Source: Beijerinckiaceae bacterium (GTDB taxonomy: Bacteria; Pseudomonadota; Alphaproteobacteria; Rhizobiales; Beijerinckiaceae). Taken from it: a stretch of DNA of 43,570 nt. Each line of letters begins with the position of its first letter. The first letter of the stretch is position 1. The position numbers and the translations under genes are program-made. The notes below the pieces were generated by a model. It was not told the DNA's origin and did no database searches. It saw only the letters and a list, made by a program, of their open reading frames with translations. This document shows, piece after piece, positions 8,041 through 19,931 of the stretch. Location: NCBI GenBank assembly GCA_025459195.1, contig JALORF010000006.1:1-43570 (forward strand), given 5' to 3'.

Positions 8041-10206
8041 TTATGTCGCTGGCGACAACGCCTTGATGGCGTCATCGGTGATGGCCTTGATGGCCTGATC
8101 GACAGCGGCCCGCTGCTTCAGCGCGGCACCGAACGGCTCGCTGGCACGCCGGGCCGGCTCGGGCAGTTGCGCCCAGGCGGCCTGTGCAAGTGCCGCATCG
8201 CCCCGCTGCAATGCCTGCTCGATGCGCGCCGTGATCGCGGCGGGGGATGAGCCTTCGACCGCCCCCGTGCTGCGCACGCGCACCAGCCCGTCTGTCAATT
8301 TCAGCAGCCGCTCGGTCCAGGGCGCATCGACATTGGCTGGCTCGATCGACAGGACAGCCCGCAATCTGCGGAAATCCGCCAGGAGGGCTGCCCCCGAAGG
8401 CGCACCGCCGGCGGCCACGCCATTGAGCACCTGCATCGGCTCTGCCGCGGCACCGGAGGCCGCCAGCGCCCGCGCCTCCACCGCAAAGGGCCTGCCATCG
8501 GCCAGCGCCCTGGCCAGCCGGTCAGCCAAGATCAGCCGGGCCGCCCCCGTGGCCGAGGCACTTGGCGTGCCGACGGCCTTGCCGAGCTGCTCCAGTTCGG
8601 CAAGGCGCGGCACGAGTGTCCTGACAGCGTTCGCGGCTGTCTCGGAGCCGCGCTCGGTCCGCTCCAGCCTCCGCGCCAACTCCGTGATCTGGCGGGCCTG
8701 ATCGGCATTGGCCTCGCCGGCCGGCGTCGCCGGTCGCGCCGCCAGTTCGGTCAGGCGCTGCTGCAAGGCTTCGATCTCGCTGCGCAGAGGGGCGCTCGCG
8801 GCCTGCAACCGGCTTTCGACCAAAGCCTGCACCTGCCCGGGCGAGACGCTGTCTGCTGCGGCGGGCCTTGCCGCATCGGCACGCGGCAGAGCCTCGATGC
8901 GGGCCAGCCGCGCCTCGATCCCGGCCGCTGCGCCAGCTTGGGGCAGCGGCAGGCCGGCAAGCTGCGACATCTGCGGCAGATAGGCCATGATCCCGGCCCC
9001 GACCACGCCGCCTGCCAGCCCGGCCAGCAGCAGTCCGAACGGGCCGGTGCCACCACGCCGGGCCGCAGGCGGCGGCATGGCAGAAGCAGGCTCTCCCCTG
9101 TCCGGAGTCGCGGCGCGAGGCTCGGCCACAGGCGGCTCGGCAACAGGCGGTTCGGTTGCAGCAAGATCGCTCCCGGGCGCGTCACTGACTGGGATTGCAG
9201 CAGCCATGGGCGCGCTTGCCGTCGATTCATCGGCCCGTGTCGCGGCGGCACTCGGCCCGGCCTGCGGCATCGTGGTCGCGTCAGGGATCGGGCGAGCGTT
9301 ATCGTCGGCCAACACGGATGCTGCCTGCCGGCGGGCGCGCGGCACGGCGCTGCGACCCCGGCCTTCCGAGGCAGCATTGGCGTCGCCAGCAGGGCTGGCC
9401 TGGGCGGCCTTGTCCGGTGTCGTGGTCATCGTCATCCCTGTCGGATCGTCTTCGGCGGCAGCATGGACCGCCGCAGCCGTGATCGGCAATGCGCCCTTCG
9501 GCCCGTCGGCGAGCAGCGCCAGGAGGCTGTCCTCATCCGGATGCGCGGCGATCTCGACCCCGGCGAGGCCCGCCTCCTGCAAGGGCGCGGCGACATCACG
9601 GGACAGGCACACATGGCGCAGGCCGGCCAGCGCAGCGCCGATTCCGGCCGCCTCGGCCAGCGACAGCAAGGTCTCGCTGGCGCGCCGCGAATAGTGCAGC
9701 ACCACAGCGATCCGGCCCTCGCGCAAGGCATCGCGGACCAGATCGGGCAGCGCCGTCACGGCCTCGGCCTTGTAGCGCAGCCAGATGGCCACCTCATGCC
9801 CGGCCTCGGCGAACGCCGCCGGCAAGCCATCCTTGTGGTCCTCGCCCGTCGCCAGCAGCACCCGGTATCGCGTCGAAAGCCGGGACAGGACCAGCCGCGT
9901 CAGCGCTGCCTGATCGCCCGAAGCGGAGGTCACGTCAACAAAGCCGGCATCGCGCAAGACCTGGGCCGTGCGGTCACCCACGGCAAAGACGGGCAGGTCA
10001 GCGGCAAGGCCAGATGAACCCGGCGACAGGCCCGCTGCGCCATTCTGGCTGGTGACCAGCAACGCCGCAAAGCGTCCGCTCGGGCGCGGGGTGGATGTTG
10101 CCACGATGTCGAAGAGCGGGGCGGCCAGCGCGCTCTGGCCCATCGCGGTGAGCGCTGCCACCGTGCGGCTGGCGCCCGGCTCGGGCCGTGTGACGAGGAT
10201 GCTCAT
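8041..10206 (-). CDS. hemD: Fused uroporphyrinogen-III synthase (HemD) - mitofilin/Mic60-like membrane protein
   Basis: One 721-aa ORF: N-terminal MSILVTRPEPGASRTVAAL...HemD domain, Ala/Pro-rich linker, one TM helix (GPFGLLLAGLAGGVVGAGIMAYLP), coiled coil and mitofilin-like C-terminus. Confidence 0.85.
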   Translation of the reverse strand: MSILVTRPEPGASRTVAALTAMGQSALAAPLFDIVATSTPRPSGRFAALLVTSQNGAAGLSPGSSGLAADLPVFAVGDRTAQVLRDAGFVDVTSASGDQAALTRLVLSRLSTRYRVLLATGEDHKDGLPAAFAEAGHEVAIWLRYKAEAVTALPDLVRDALREGRIAVVLHYSRRASETLLSLAEAAGIGAALAGLRHVCLSRDVAAPLQEAGLAGVEIAAHPDEDSLLALLADGPKGALPITAAAVHAAAEDDPTGMTMTTTPDKAAQASPAGDANAASEGRGRSAVPRARRQAASVLADDNARPIPDATTMPQAGPSAAATRADESTASAPMAAAIPVSDAPGSDLAATEPPVAEPPVAEPRAATPDRGEPASAMPPPAARRGGTGPFGLLLAGLAGGVVGAGIMAYLPQMSQLAGLPLPQAGAAAGIEARLARIEALPRADAARPAAADSVSPGQVQALVESRLQAASAPLRSEIEALQQRLTELAARPATPAGEANADQARQITELARRLERTERGSETAANAVRTLVPRLAELEQLGKAVGTPSASATGAARLILADRLARALADGRPFAVEARALAASGAAAEPMQVLNGVAAGGAPSGAALLADFRRLRAVLSIEPANVDAPWTERLLKLTDGLVRVRSTGAVEGSSPAAITARIEQALQRGDAALAQAAWAQLPEPARRASEPFGAALKQRAAVDQAIKAITDDAIKALSPAT

Positions 10207-10266
10207 CTGTCGCCCTCCACTGGGTGAGCTACCGGTCTGGCCGAAAGCCCGCTTCTGCGCAACCTT

Positions 10267-11208
10267 TCAGGCGTAGACACCGGCCGGCGCCTGCGCCCGA
10301 AGCGCATGGCCAAGCTCGTCGCCGAGCCGCACCGCATCGGCCACAGGCCCGCTGCGCTCGCCTTCGGCAACGCCCGAGCCGTCCGGTGACAGGATCAGCC
10401 CCTTCAGCGTCAGGATGCCGCTGCTGATCGTGGCATGGCCGGCGATTGGTGTGCGGCAGGAGCCGTCGAGCACCTTCAGCATGGCGCGCTCGGCGCTCAC
10501 CGCAGCGCCCGTGGCGGCGCACAGCACGGCAGCGACAGCGGCCAGCGCCGCCTCATCCCCGGCCCTGACCACAAGACCGATTGCGCCCTGCCCCACGGCC
10601 GGCAACATCTCGTCGGTGGACAGGACAGCGCTGGCCTTGTCGGCCAGCCCCAGCCGCCGAAGGCCGGCGATGGCCAGCAAGGTGGCATCGAACGCACCCG
10701 CCATGACCTTGTCGAGCCGTGTGCCGACACTGCCCCTGAGCAGGTCCACCGCGCAATCGGGCCTTGCGCGCTTGACGATGGCCTGCCGGCGCAGCGAGGC
10801 CGAACCGATCCGCGCGCCCTGCGGCAGGCCCGCAAGCCCGGCCAGCGGCCCGCGCGCGATGAGCGCATCGCGGGCATCCTCGCGCGGCAGATAGCCGGCC
10901 AGCACAAGCCCTGGCGGCAGTTCGGTCGGCAAATCCTTGGAGGAATGCACGGCGATGTCGACCTTGCCGGCGAGCTGTGCCGCATCGATCTCCTTGGTGA
11001 ACAACCCCTTGCCGCCAGCCTCCGACAACGCACGATCCTGGATCGCGTCGCCCGTGGTGCGGATGATGTCGAGCGGGAAATGGCCCACAGGCCGCGACAG
11101 GGCAGCGCTCAGCCGGCCAGCCAGCTCATGCGCCTGCGCCAGTGCCAGCGGGCTGCCGCGCGTGCCCAGCACAAGCGGCCTGTCGAGATCCATCACGCCC
11201 ACCATCAT
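10267..11208 (-). CDS. hemC: Hydroxymethylbilane synthase (porphobilinogen deaminase)
   Basis: [51 protein letters not shown] motifs. Start is ATG 11208 or 11193. Confidence 0.95.
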   Translation of the reverse strand: MMVGVMDLDRPLVLGTRGSPLALAQAHELAGRLSAALSRPVGHFPLDIIRTTGDAIQDRALSEAGGKGLFTKEIDAAQLAGKVDIAVHSSKDLPTELPPGLVLAGYLPREDARDALIARGPLAGLAGLPQGARIGSASLRRQAIVKRARPDCAVDLLRGSVGTRLDKVMAGAFDATLLAIAGLRRLGLADKASAVLSTDEMLPAVGQGAIGLVVRAGDEAALAAVAAVLCAATGAAVSAERAMLKVLDGSCRTPIAGHATISSGILTLKGLILSPDGSGVAEGERSGPVADAVRLGDELGHALRAQAPAGVYA

Positions 11209-11286
11209 TCCATGTCCTGTCTTGCACGGCAGGCTCCGATGCCCGCATCCATCATGAGGTGTGCTGCGATTGCACGGCCTGCCCTG

Positions 11287-11315
11287 TTGGCCACTGTAAC
11301 GGAGCACACTATAGA
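11287..11315 (+). promoter_or_regulatory. Candidate sigma-70-like promoter for tsaD: TTGGCC-N17-TATAGA
   Basis: Read directly in the divergent hemC/tsaD intergenic region, about 60 nt upstream of the tsaD ATG. Confidence 0.4.
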
Positions 11316-11375
11316 GTTTCCAGCCCTGTCCGTGCCCCGACATCGGTTTGCGGCCCCAACCTCGGATTACTACGG

Positions 11376-12467
11376 ATGCGCGTTCTCGGAATTGAGACCA
11401 CTTGCGACGAAACCGCCGCGGCCATCGTCGAGGTGGACGCCGCCGGCAAGCCGCACATCCTCTCCAACGAGGTGCTCAGCCAGATCGCGGCGCATGCGGC
11501 CTATGGCGGCGTGGTGCCTGAAATCGCGGCGCGTGCCCACCTTGAGGTGATGGACCGCATCGTCGAGCGCGCCCTGCGCAGTGCCGGGTGCGATCTGTCA
11601 GACCTGTCCGGCGTCGCAGCAGCCGCAGGCCCGGGGCTCGTCGGCGGCGTCATGGTCGGCCTGACCACGGCCAAGGCGCTGGCGCTGGTGGCCGGCAAGC
11701 CTTTCATGGCGGTGAACCATCTCGAAGCCCATGCGCTGACGGCCCGTCTCACCGATGCCGTGGAGTTCCCCTATCTGCTCTTGCTGGTGTCGGGCGGGCA
11801 CACGCAACTGCTGGCTGTGCGCGGTGTCGGCGACTATGTGCGGCTCGGCACCACCATCGACGATGCGGTCGGGGAGGCCTTCGACAAGGTCGCCAAGATG
11901 CTGTCGCTGCCCTATCCCGGCGGCCCTTCGGTGGAGCGCGAGGCGCTTCGGGGCGACCCGGAGGCCTTCGATTTCCCGCGCCCGATGCTGGGCAGGGCCG
12001 AGCCGAACTTTTCGCTGTCAGGACTCAAGACCGCCGTGCGTCTTGCCGCCGAGCGCATCGCACCGCTCTCCGATCAGACCGTCCGGGATCTGTGCGCCTC
12101 GTTCCAGGCGGCCGTGGTCGATGTCATGGTCGAGCGCACGCGCGTCGGTCTCAAGGCCTTCCGCGCCGCCATGGGCAAACCCAGTTGCCTCGTCGTGGCT
12201 GGCGGCGTGGCTGCGAACATGGCCATCCAGCGCGGCCTGGCGCGGCTCGCCACCGAGGCTGGCCTGAAGCTGGTGGCTCCGCCGCCGGCCCTGTGCGGCG
12301 ACAATGGCGCGATGATCGCCTGGGCCGGGCTGGAGCGCCTGCGCATCGGCCTCACCGATGGGCTCGATGCGCCGCCGCGCCCGCGCTGGCCGCTGGAAGC
12401 GCGCAAAGCCGAGAGCGACGCGCCAATCCCGCAACCCGATCGGGGCGAGGCCGTCCTCTCATCATGA
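11376..12467 (+). CDS. tsaD: tRNA N6-adenosine threonylcarbamoyltransferase
   Basis: [52 protein letters not shown] motifs. Confidence 0.96.
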   Translation: MRVLGIETTCDETAAAIVEVDAAGKPHILSNEVLSQIAAHAAYGGVVPEIAARAHLEVMDRIVERALRSAGCDLSDLSGVAAAAGPGLVGGVMVGLTTAKALALVAGKPFMAVNHLEAHALTARLTDAVEFPYLLLLVSGGHTQLLAVRGVGDYVRLGTTIDDAVGEAFDKVAKMLSLPYPGGPSVEREALRGDPEAFDFPRPMLGRAEPNFSLSGLKTAVRLAAERIAPLSDQTVRDLCASFQAAVVDVMVERTRVGLKAFRAAMGKPSCLVVAGGVAANMAIQRGLARLATEAGLKLVAPPPALCGDNGAMIAWAGLERLRIGLTDGLDAPPRPRWPLEARKAESDAPIPQPDRGEAVLSS

Positions 12468-13456
12468 CGCTGTTCCAGCATATTGCCGTGGTGGGTGCCG
12501 GGGCATGGGGCACGGCGCTGGCCAACGCAGCGGCCCGCGCCGGGCGCGAGGTCACGCTGATCGCGCGCGATCCCGACCACGCCCGCGAAATGGCCGATGA
12601 ACGCCAGAACCGGCGACGCCTGCCCGGCGTCATGCTGGAAGCTGGCGTCACCCCCACGGCCGACCTGGGCCGCGCCGGGGCTGCGCGCGCCGTGCTGCTG
12701 GTCACCCCGGCCCAGACCTGCGCCACCATGGCCGAAGCGCTCGGGCTGGTGATGAAACCCGCCACGCCACTGGTGCTGTGTGCCAAGGGCATCGACCGGG
12801 CGAGCCGCCTGTTCCTGGGCGACATCATCGCCGACCTGTTGCCGCGCCAGCCCTTCGGCGTGCTCTCGGGGCCCAGTTTCGCGGAAGATGTCTCGCGCGG
12901 CCTGCCGACCGCCGTGGTTCTGGCAGCCGCCGATGCCCTCATCGCCGAGGCGCTGGCGAAAGCCCTGTCAGGCCCGACCTTCCGCGTCTATCACGGCACC
13001 GATGTGCGCGGTGTCGAGATTGGCGGTGCCGCCAAGAACGTGCTGGCGATTGCCTGCGGCGCCGTGATCGGGCGCGGCCTCGGAGAGAGCGCCCGCGCAG
13101 CGCTGGTGGCGCGCGGCTTTGCCGAGTTGATGCGCTTTGCCCGCGCCTATGGTGCCGAGCCGCAGACGCTGATGGGCCTGTCGGGACTGGGCGATCTGGT
13201 GCTCACCGCGTCCTCGCTCAAGTCACGCAACTATGCCTTCGGCGAGGCGCTGGGGCGCGGTCTGGACGTGGCGGAGGCCAGTGGCGGCAAACTCGCGGAA
13301 GGGGCCCTCACGGCAGCGGCACTCGTGGATCTGGCCGATGCGCGCGGCATCGACATGCCGATTGCCCGGCAAGTGGCCTCACTCGTCGCAGGGCAGGTCA
13401 GCCTTGATGCGGCCATCGCGGCCCTGATGGCGCGCCCGACCCGAACCGAGGTCTGA
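12464..13456 (+). CDS. gpsA: NAD(P)H-dependent glycerol-3-phosphate dehydrogenase
   Basis: [91 protein letters not shown] overlap with tsaD. Confidence 0.96.
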   Translation: MTLFQHIAVVGAGAWGTALANAAARAGREVTLIARDPDHAREMADERQNRRRLPGVMLEAGVTPTADLGRAGAARAVLLVTPAQTCATMAEALGLVMKPATPLVLCAKGIDRASRLFLGDIIADLLPRQPFGVLSGPSFAEDVSRGLPTAVVLAAADALIAEALAKALSGPTFRVYHGTDVRGVEIGGAAKNVLAIACGAVIGRGLGESARAALVARGFAELMRFARAYGAEPQTLMGLSGLGDLVLTASSLKSRNYAFGEALGRGLDVAEASGGKLAEGALTAAALVDLADARGIDMPIARQVASLVAGQVSLDAAIAALMARPTRTEV

Positions 13457-13527
13457 ATCCCGGCCAGGTGCCAGCTTGCGTGCGGCGTTCCGGACCCTAT
13501 GTTGTGGCCTCACGCCGGAAGGACATC

Positions 13528-13833
13528 ATGGATTTCATCAGCAAACTGGCCAAGGGCTTCGCCGCCGTGCAGGCCACCGTGGGCTCCGACGAACTGGGCC
13601 CGCAGCAGCCGCTGAGGCTCGAAGCCGGCGGCACGCTCAATCTTCAGGCGCGCCGCAAGCGCGAGGACAGGCAGCGCTTCGTGCGGCTGGAAACCCCGCT
13701 CGGCGAAGGCCTGGCGCGCATTGATCTGAGTGCAGCCGATGCGCGGGCACTGGCGGAAGCGCTCACCGCCTTCGCCAATTCGGCTGCCGACGATGCGGTC
13801 CCTGTCGGGCATCTTGCCAAGCCGGAGGCCTGA
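13528..13833 (+). CDS. Hypothetical small protein
   Basis: 101-aa ORF from ATG 13528, same direction as gpsA and the EVE gene, with coding-like composition. Confidence 0.65.
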   Translation: MDFISKLAKGFAAVQATVGSDELGPQQPLRLEAGGTLNLQARRKREDRQRFVRLETPLGEGLARIDLSAADARALAEALTAFANSAADDAVPVGHLAKPEA

Positions 13834-13841
13834 ACCGGACC

Positions 13842-14258
13842 ATGGCGCACTGGCTCTACAAATCCGAACCCTTCAAGTGGTCGTGGGAAGCGCAGGTCGC
13901 CGCCGGCGACAAGGGCACGTTCTGGGATGGCGTGCGCAACCACTCGGCCAAGCTCAACCTGATGGCGATGCGCATCGGCGATCAGGGCTTTTTCTATCAT
14001 TCGAACGAGGGCCTTGCTGTCGTCGGCATCGTGGAGGTGATCCGCGAGGCCTACCCGGACCCGACCGCCGCGCCCGGCGAGCCCTGGGTCGTGGTCGACC
14101 TCAAGGCCGTGAAGGCCCTGCCGCGCCCCGTGACGCTGGCCGAGGTCAAGGCCACGCCGGCCCTTGCGCAGATGAGCCTCGTCACCTCCATGCGCCTGTC
14201 GGTCCAGCCCGTCACCGAGGCGGAATGGGCGCTGGTCTGCAAGATGGGCGGGCTCTGA
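13842..14258 (+). CDS. EVE domain-containing protein (thymocyte nuclear protein-like)
   Basis: MAHWLYKSEPFKWSWEAQ...FWDGVRNHSAKLNLMAMRIGDQGFFYHSNEGLAVVGIVEV is characteristic of EVE proteins. Confidence 0.92.
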   Translation: MAHWLYKSEPFKWSWEAQVAAGDKGTFWDGVRNHSAKLNLMAMRIGDQGFFYHSNEGLAVVGIVEVIREAYPDPTAAPGEPWVVVDLKAVKALPRPVTLAEVKATPALAQMSLVTSMRLSVQPVTEAEWALVCKMGGL

Positions 14259-14461
14259 CGCGTCCCGCATCAGGCCCTGCGATCAATCCCCGGATGAGTC
14301 ACAGGATGAGTCCAAAGTCGCTCGCCAAAAGTGCGAACATCGGCGCTCTTGCCGGCGGGCGGCTGTCCGTATAGCCATTCACGGGCCACAGGAAGAGAGC
14401 CGCATGCCGACCGGGGTTACCCCCGCTCCAGGCGACAAGCGGCCCAAACAGGGGATGAAAC

Positions 14462-16408
<1,947 letters not shown>

Positions 16409-16443
16409 AAGCCTGCGTCAGGTCCGGGCTGCCGCCCCACCGT

Positions 16444-16460
16444 CCCGGGCTTGACCCGGG
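16444..16460. repeat. Palindromic element CCCGGGCTTGACCCGGG
   Basis: Direct reading in the acs / L,D-transpeptidase intergenic region; looks like a dispersed alphaproteobacterial intergenic palindrome. Confidence 0.55.
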
Positions 16461-16621
16461 AGGGCGGGCGGCGCGGCCGAACTGCGGCGGCATTCCCGAG
16501 TATTGCCGGCGGTGCGCGCTGAAGCGCGCCGACAGATGCGATTCACCGCTCGTCAAGCACGTTTGCCAACCTCGCGGGAACGAAGCATGAGGCACTGTGC
16601 CTGCCACTCCGCAGGTGCCTC

Positions 16622-17161
16622 ATGCCGAAGCTGTTCCGATCGTCCCTTTGTCTGGCGCTGCCTGGCGCTGTCAGCCTTGCACTGGTCTGCGGGCTTGCCA
16701 CCGGCACCACGGCCTCTGCGCGCGAGATCGTGCCTTTCGCGGATGCGCGCATCCGGCCAGGCACCATCGTGGTGCGCACCGGCGAGCGGAAGCTCTATCT
16801 GGTGACCCGGCCCGGCGAAGCCATCCGCTACACGGTGGCGGTCGGCAAGGCCGGCAAGCAGTGGCACGGCGTCAAGCATATCGAGGAAATGCAGGTCGAG
16901 CCGGCCTGGGCCCCGCCGCGCTCGGTCAAGCGCGACAACCCGCACCTGCCAGACCTGATCGCCGGCGGCGCGCCCAACAATCCGATGGGTGCCCGCGCAC
17001 TGGGTCTTGGACCGGGCGGGCAATATGCGATCCACGGCACCAACGTGCCCTCAAGCGTCGGCAGCGCCGCTTCCTATGGCTGCTTCCGGATGCACAACCG
17101 CGATGTCATCGATCTTTACGGAAGGGTCGGGATCGGCACACCGGTTATCGTCACTCGCTGA
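16622..17161 (+). CDS. L,D-transpeptidase (YkuD domain), secreted
   Basis: Signal peptide followed by GTIVVRTGERKLYLVTRPGEAIRYTVAVGK and the catalytic IHGTN...SYGCFRMHNRDVIDLY motif. Confidence 0.94.
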   Translation: MPKLFRSSLCLALPGAVSLALVCGLATGTTASAREIVPFADARIRPGTIVVRTGERKLYLVTRPGEAIRYTVAVGKAGKQWHGVKHIEEMQVEPAWAPPRSVKRDNPHLPDLIAGGAPNNPMGARALGLGPGGQYAIHGTNVPSSVGSAASYGCFRMHNRDVIDLYGRVGIGTPVIVTR

Positions 17162-17304
17162 CAAGGCCTGCCCTGGCCCGGTGTCAAAGGCATTTTTTTG
17201 CGAATTCCTCTCGCCACATGCCCGAAAACGTGGTTATCGTCTCTGGATCGTGAGTGATCACGAACCAGTGAACAAAGAATCACGAAGCCAAAGAGGGGCT
17301 CTCC

Positions 17305-17622
17305 ATGGATCATATGGCCGATCTCAAGAAGTTCGCCAAGAAGTCGATCAACGAAGCGGCGGCTGCAGGCATGATGAAGGCTTACGCGCTCGTCATGAGC
17401 AAGGCCGACACGCGTTACGTTGCCTGTTCAGACCCTGTTGAACTTGACCGCGTGCGCGAAAACTTCCTGAAGAAGAAGCTCGGGCTTGCAACAGCCGACA
17501 TGGATGCCTCGATCAAGGCAATCTGCGAGCACATGAAGTCTGACAAGACCAAGTCCCGCCTGACCTTCTACTACCTTCTCGCCGAGCATTACGGCAAGCT
17601 GGACATGTTCGTGAAGAAGTGA
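17305..17622 (+). CDS. DUF2853 family protein
   Basis: MADLKKFAKKSINEAAAAGMMKAYALVMSKADTRYVACSDPVELDRVRENFLKKKLGL...; recognised family pattern; SD AGAGGGG upstream. Confidence 0.85.
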   Translation: MDHMADLKKFAKKSINEAAAAGMMKAYALVMSKADTRYVACSDPVELDRVRENFLKKKLGLATADMDASIKAICEHMKSDKTKSRLTFYYLLAEHYGKLDMFVKK

Positions 17623-17696
17623 ATCCGTCTGGCGCTGGAGCAACGTTCAGCCCATCTTCGAAAATGGCGCACCAGTCCCTGTGAACGGCAAGTCAA

Positions 17697-17731
17697 GCGC
17701 GTCCCTGAAGCCTGCTTCAGGGCGCGTTTTT
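17697..17731 (+). terminator. Rho-independent terminator after DUF2853 gene
   Basis: CCCTGAAG-CCTG-CTTCAGGG stem flanked by CGCG/CGCG, followed by TTTTT. Confidence 0.85.
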
Positions 17732-17792
17732 CGTTGGTGCTCCGGTTGGGGTGGCCTGCCGCAGCGACCTGCCAGGGTCTGGCCATCCGCGC

Positions 17793-19145
17793 TCATGCAT
17801 ACAGGTCAGCCCGCGTGAAGGGCAGGCCGGACGGCCCCTTGCTGCGTTTGGAGACCAGCGTCTGATTGATGAAGGCGCCGCCCCGCTGGAAGGCGAGCGA
17901 GCAACCGGCCAGATAAAGCAGCCACATCCGTGTCTTGTCCGGCCCGACCAGCGCTTCGGCCTCGCTGCGCCGCTCGTGCAGGCGCTGCCACCACAGCCAG
18001 GTGGTGCGCTGGTAGTGCTCGCGCCATCCCTCGACATCGTGGACCTCGAAGCCGGCCCGCTCAAGATTGGTGATCGACATGCCCAGATGGTCGAGTTCGC
18101 CACCGGGAAAGATGTAGCGCACCAGTGCCCGGTATTCCGCCGACATGCGGGCGAAGGCGCGGTCGGTTTTCTTGGCGCGGCGCGCGATGGTGTGGTGCAG
18201 GTAGAGTCCGCGCGGCCTCAGCAGGCGGTTGACCGTCTGGAAATAGGCCGGATGGTTCTTGATGCCGACCTGCTCGAACATGCCGATCGAGGCGATCTTG
18301 TCGAACTGCCCTTCCATCTGGGTGTAGTCCTTGAGGTGCAGGGTCACGCGAGCGTCGAGGCCAAGGCGGCTGACCTTCTCCTGCGCCAGCTTCAACTGCT
18401 CCTCGGCGAGGGTGACGCCGTGGGCTTCCACGCCGAAATGCTGTGCGGCATGGCAGACCAGCGCGCCCCAGCCACAGCCGATGTCGAGGAAACGGTCACC
18501 GGGCCTGAGCCTCAGCTTGCGGCAGATCATGTCGAGTTTGTCGCGCTGGGCGCGGGCAATGTCGCCGTGATCCTCGGTGAAGTAGGCGCAGGTGTACACC
18601 ATCTCGGAATCGAGAAAGAGCCGGTAGAAATCGTTCGAGACATCATAGTGATAGGCCACATTGGCCTTGTTGGTGGCGGGCTTGCCGTCGCGGTCGATCT
18701 CGTCGCCGGCGATGCGGTCGAGCACGCTGGGAGGGCCCCGGTCGGCCCGCCAGAAATGCCGGATCACGTTCAGCGCCGCCAGCTTGGAAACACTGCGGAT
18801 GCCGCGCATGACCTTGCCTTCGGGCCGCGCTGCCACGAGATCGAAGATCGTGCCGTTGACGACGTCGATCCGCCCGGCAACATGCAGCTTGATCAGCGTG
18901 TCGGGCTTCGGCCGGCGCACCAGCGAGGCGATCACGCCCTCATCGGCAAGCCGGATCATCAACCCGTCGGCCGGCCAGTCCACCGGCACGCACGAGCCGT
19001 CCCAGAGCAGGAAGCCGAGCTTCAGCCCCAGCCTGCGATGGGCATCGGCCAGCAAGGTCGTGATGGCACCGAGGCGGGTCTTGCCCAGCGATGTCTCGGC
19101 AGTTCTGATCTGTGTCGTTCCGGTCTCAGACGGGGCCATGGCCAC
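17793..19145 (-). CDS. cfa: Cyclopropane-fatty-acyl-phospholipid synthase
   Basis: HYDVSNDFYRLFLDSEMVYTCAYF, FLDIGCGWGALVCHAAQHFGVEAHGVTLAEEQL, IASIGMFEQVG, YIFPGGELDHL. Confidence 0.94.
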   Translation of the reverse strand: MAMAPSETGTTQIRTAETSLGKTRLGAITTLLADAHRRLGLKLGFLLWDGSCVPVDWPADGLMIRLADEGVIASLVRRPKPDTLIKLHVAGRIDVVNGTIFDLVAARPEGKVMRGIRSVSKLAALNVIRHFWRADRGPPSVLDRIAGDEIDRDGKPATNKANVAYHYDVSNDFYRLFLDSEMVYTCAYFTEDHGDIARAQRDKLDMICRKLRLRPGDRFLDIGCGWGALVCHAAQHFGVEAHGVTLAEEQLKLAQEKVSRLGLDARVTLHLKDYTQMEGQFDKIASIGMFEQVGIKNHPAYFQTVNRLLRPRGLYLHHTIARRAKKTDRAFARMSAEYRALVRYIFPGGELDHLGMSITNLERAGFEVHDVEGWREHYQRTTWLWWQRLHERRSEAEALVGPDKTRMWLLYLAGCSLAFQRGGAFINQTLVSKRSKGPSGLPFTRADLYA

Positions 19146-19202
19146 CTCCCGTCTCCGTTGTAGGGGCCGGCCCGGGTTGCGGCAATCGCTGCCTTGCCGG
19201 CC

Positions 19203-19853
19203 TCATGGCGGCAGTGCGCACCAGGCCTGCCGCCTGCCGCCCGCATAGGGCCGGGCCAGACCCTCGCGCAGCAGGGCTGCTCCGGCGTCCTCACCGGCCC
19301 CTGTCAGCACGCGCCCGACCACCCGCCCGAAATACTTGTCGGGCCTCAGATCGACCAGCACCAGCGGGGCCTGGCCCAGCAGGGCCGCCAGCCGATCCCG
19401 GGCGGCGATGGCCTGCAGCCGCTCGGAGCCGCATGTGCCGCTGATCTCAGGCGCATCGATGCCGAGCAACCGCACCCGTGTGATCACCTCCTGCCCGAGC
19501 CAGACATGGACCCGCGCCTCGATCGTGTCGCCATCGACCACAGCCACGAGGTGAGCGCGATAGGCACCGGCCAGTCCGCTGCGCGGCCCGATTCGGGTGC
19601 GGTCGGGCGCACCCTCGGGCGGCGCATCCTGCTCCGTGGCGATGGCGGGGCTGGCCGGCAGCCCATCGCTGCGACGATCCGGCAGCGTCGGTGCCAACGC
19701 CAGGCCAAGCAGGGCACCTGCGATCAACCCCGCCACAAGCATCGGCAGCAAGACCGGCCAAAGCACCGGCAAGAACCTTGGCACCGGCAAGACCCGTGGT
19801 GCCCGGCTTGTGGCTGTCACTGTGTCTGTCTTGCCGAGCCGGATCATGGTCAT
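19203..19853 (-). CDS. Thermonuclease (SNase) family protein with N-terminal membrane anchor
   Basis: LVAVVDGDTIEARVHVWLGQEVITRVRLLGIDAPEI and LVDLRPDKYFGRVVGRVLTG; N-terminal hydrophobic stretch. Confidence 0.88.
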   Translation of the reverse strand: MTMIRLGKTDTVTATSRAPRVLPVPRFLPVLWPVLLPMLVAGLIAGALLGLALAPTLPDRRSDGLPASPAIATEQDAPPEGAPDRTRIGPRSGLAGAYRAHLVAVVDGDTIEARVHVWLGQEVITRVRLLGIDAPEISGTCGSERLQAIAARDRLAALLGQAPLVLVDLRPDKYFGRVVGRVLTGAGEDAGAALLREGLARPYAGGRRQAWCALPP

Positions 19854-19931
19854 GCCGGCTCATGACATGGTTCGGGGACTTTGACAATATTCCTAGATAC
19901 AAAAAATAAACCTACAACCTGAACGTGTCCT

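Noticed and set aside
13842-14258. EVE-domain gene as part of a modification-dependent defence system
   Set aside because: It stands next to gpsA/tsaD housekeeping genes and lacks a partner nuclease; most likely the common stand-alone EVE protein.
14291-14312. Repeated GGATGAGTC ahead of acs (possible operator)
   Set aside because: Only two short copies 13 nt apart; too weak to call a regulatory site.
19764-19800. Near-tandem 18-bp repeat (CACCGGCAAGAACCTTGG/CACCGGCAAGACCCGTGG)
   Set aside because: Lies in the N-terminal membrane segment of the nuclease gene and is explained by a low-complexity hydrophobic/Pro-rich coding sequence.
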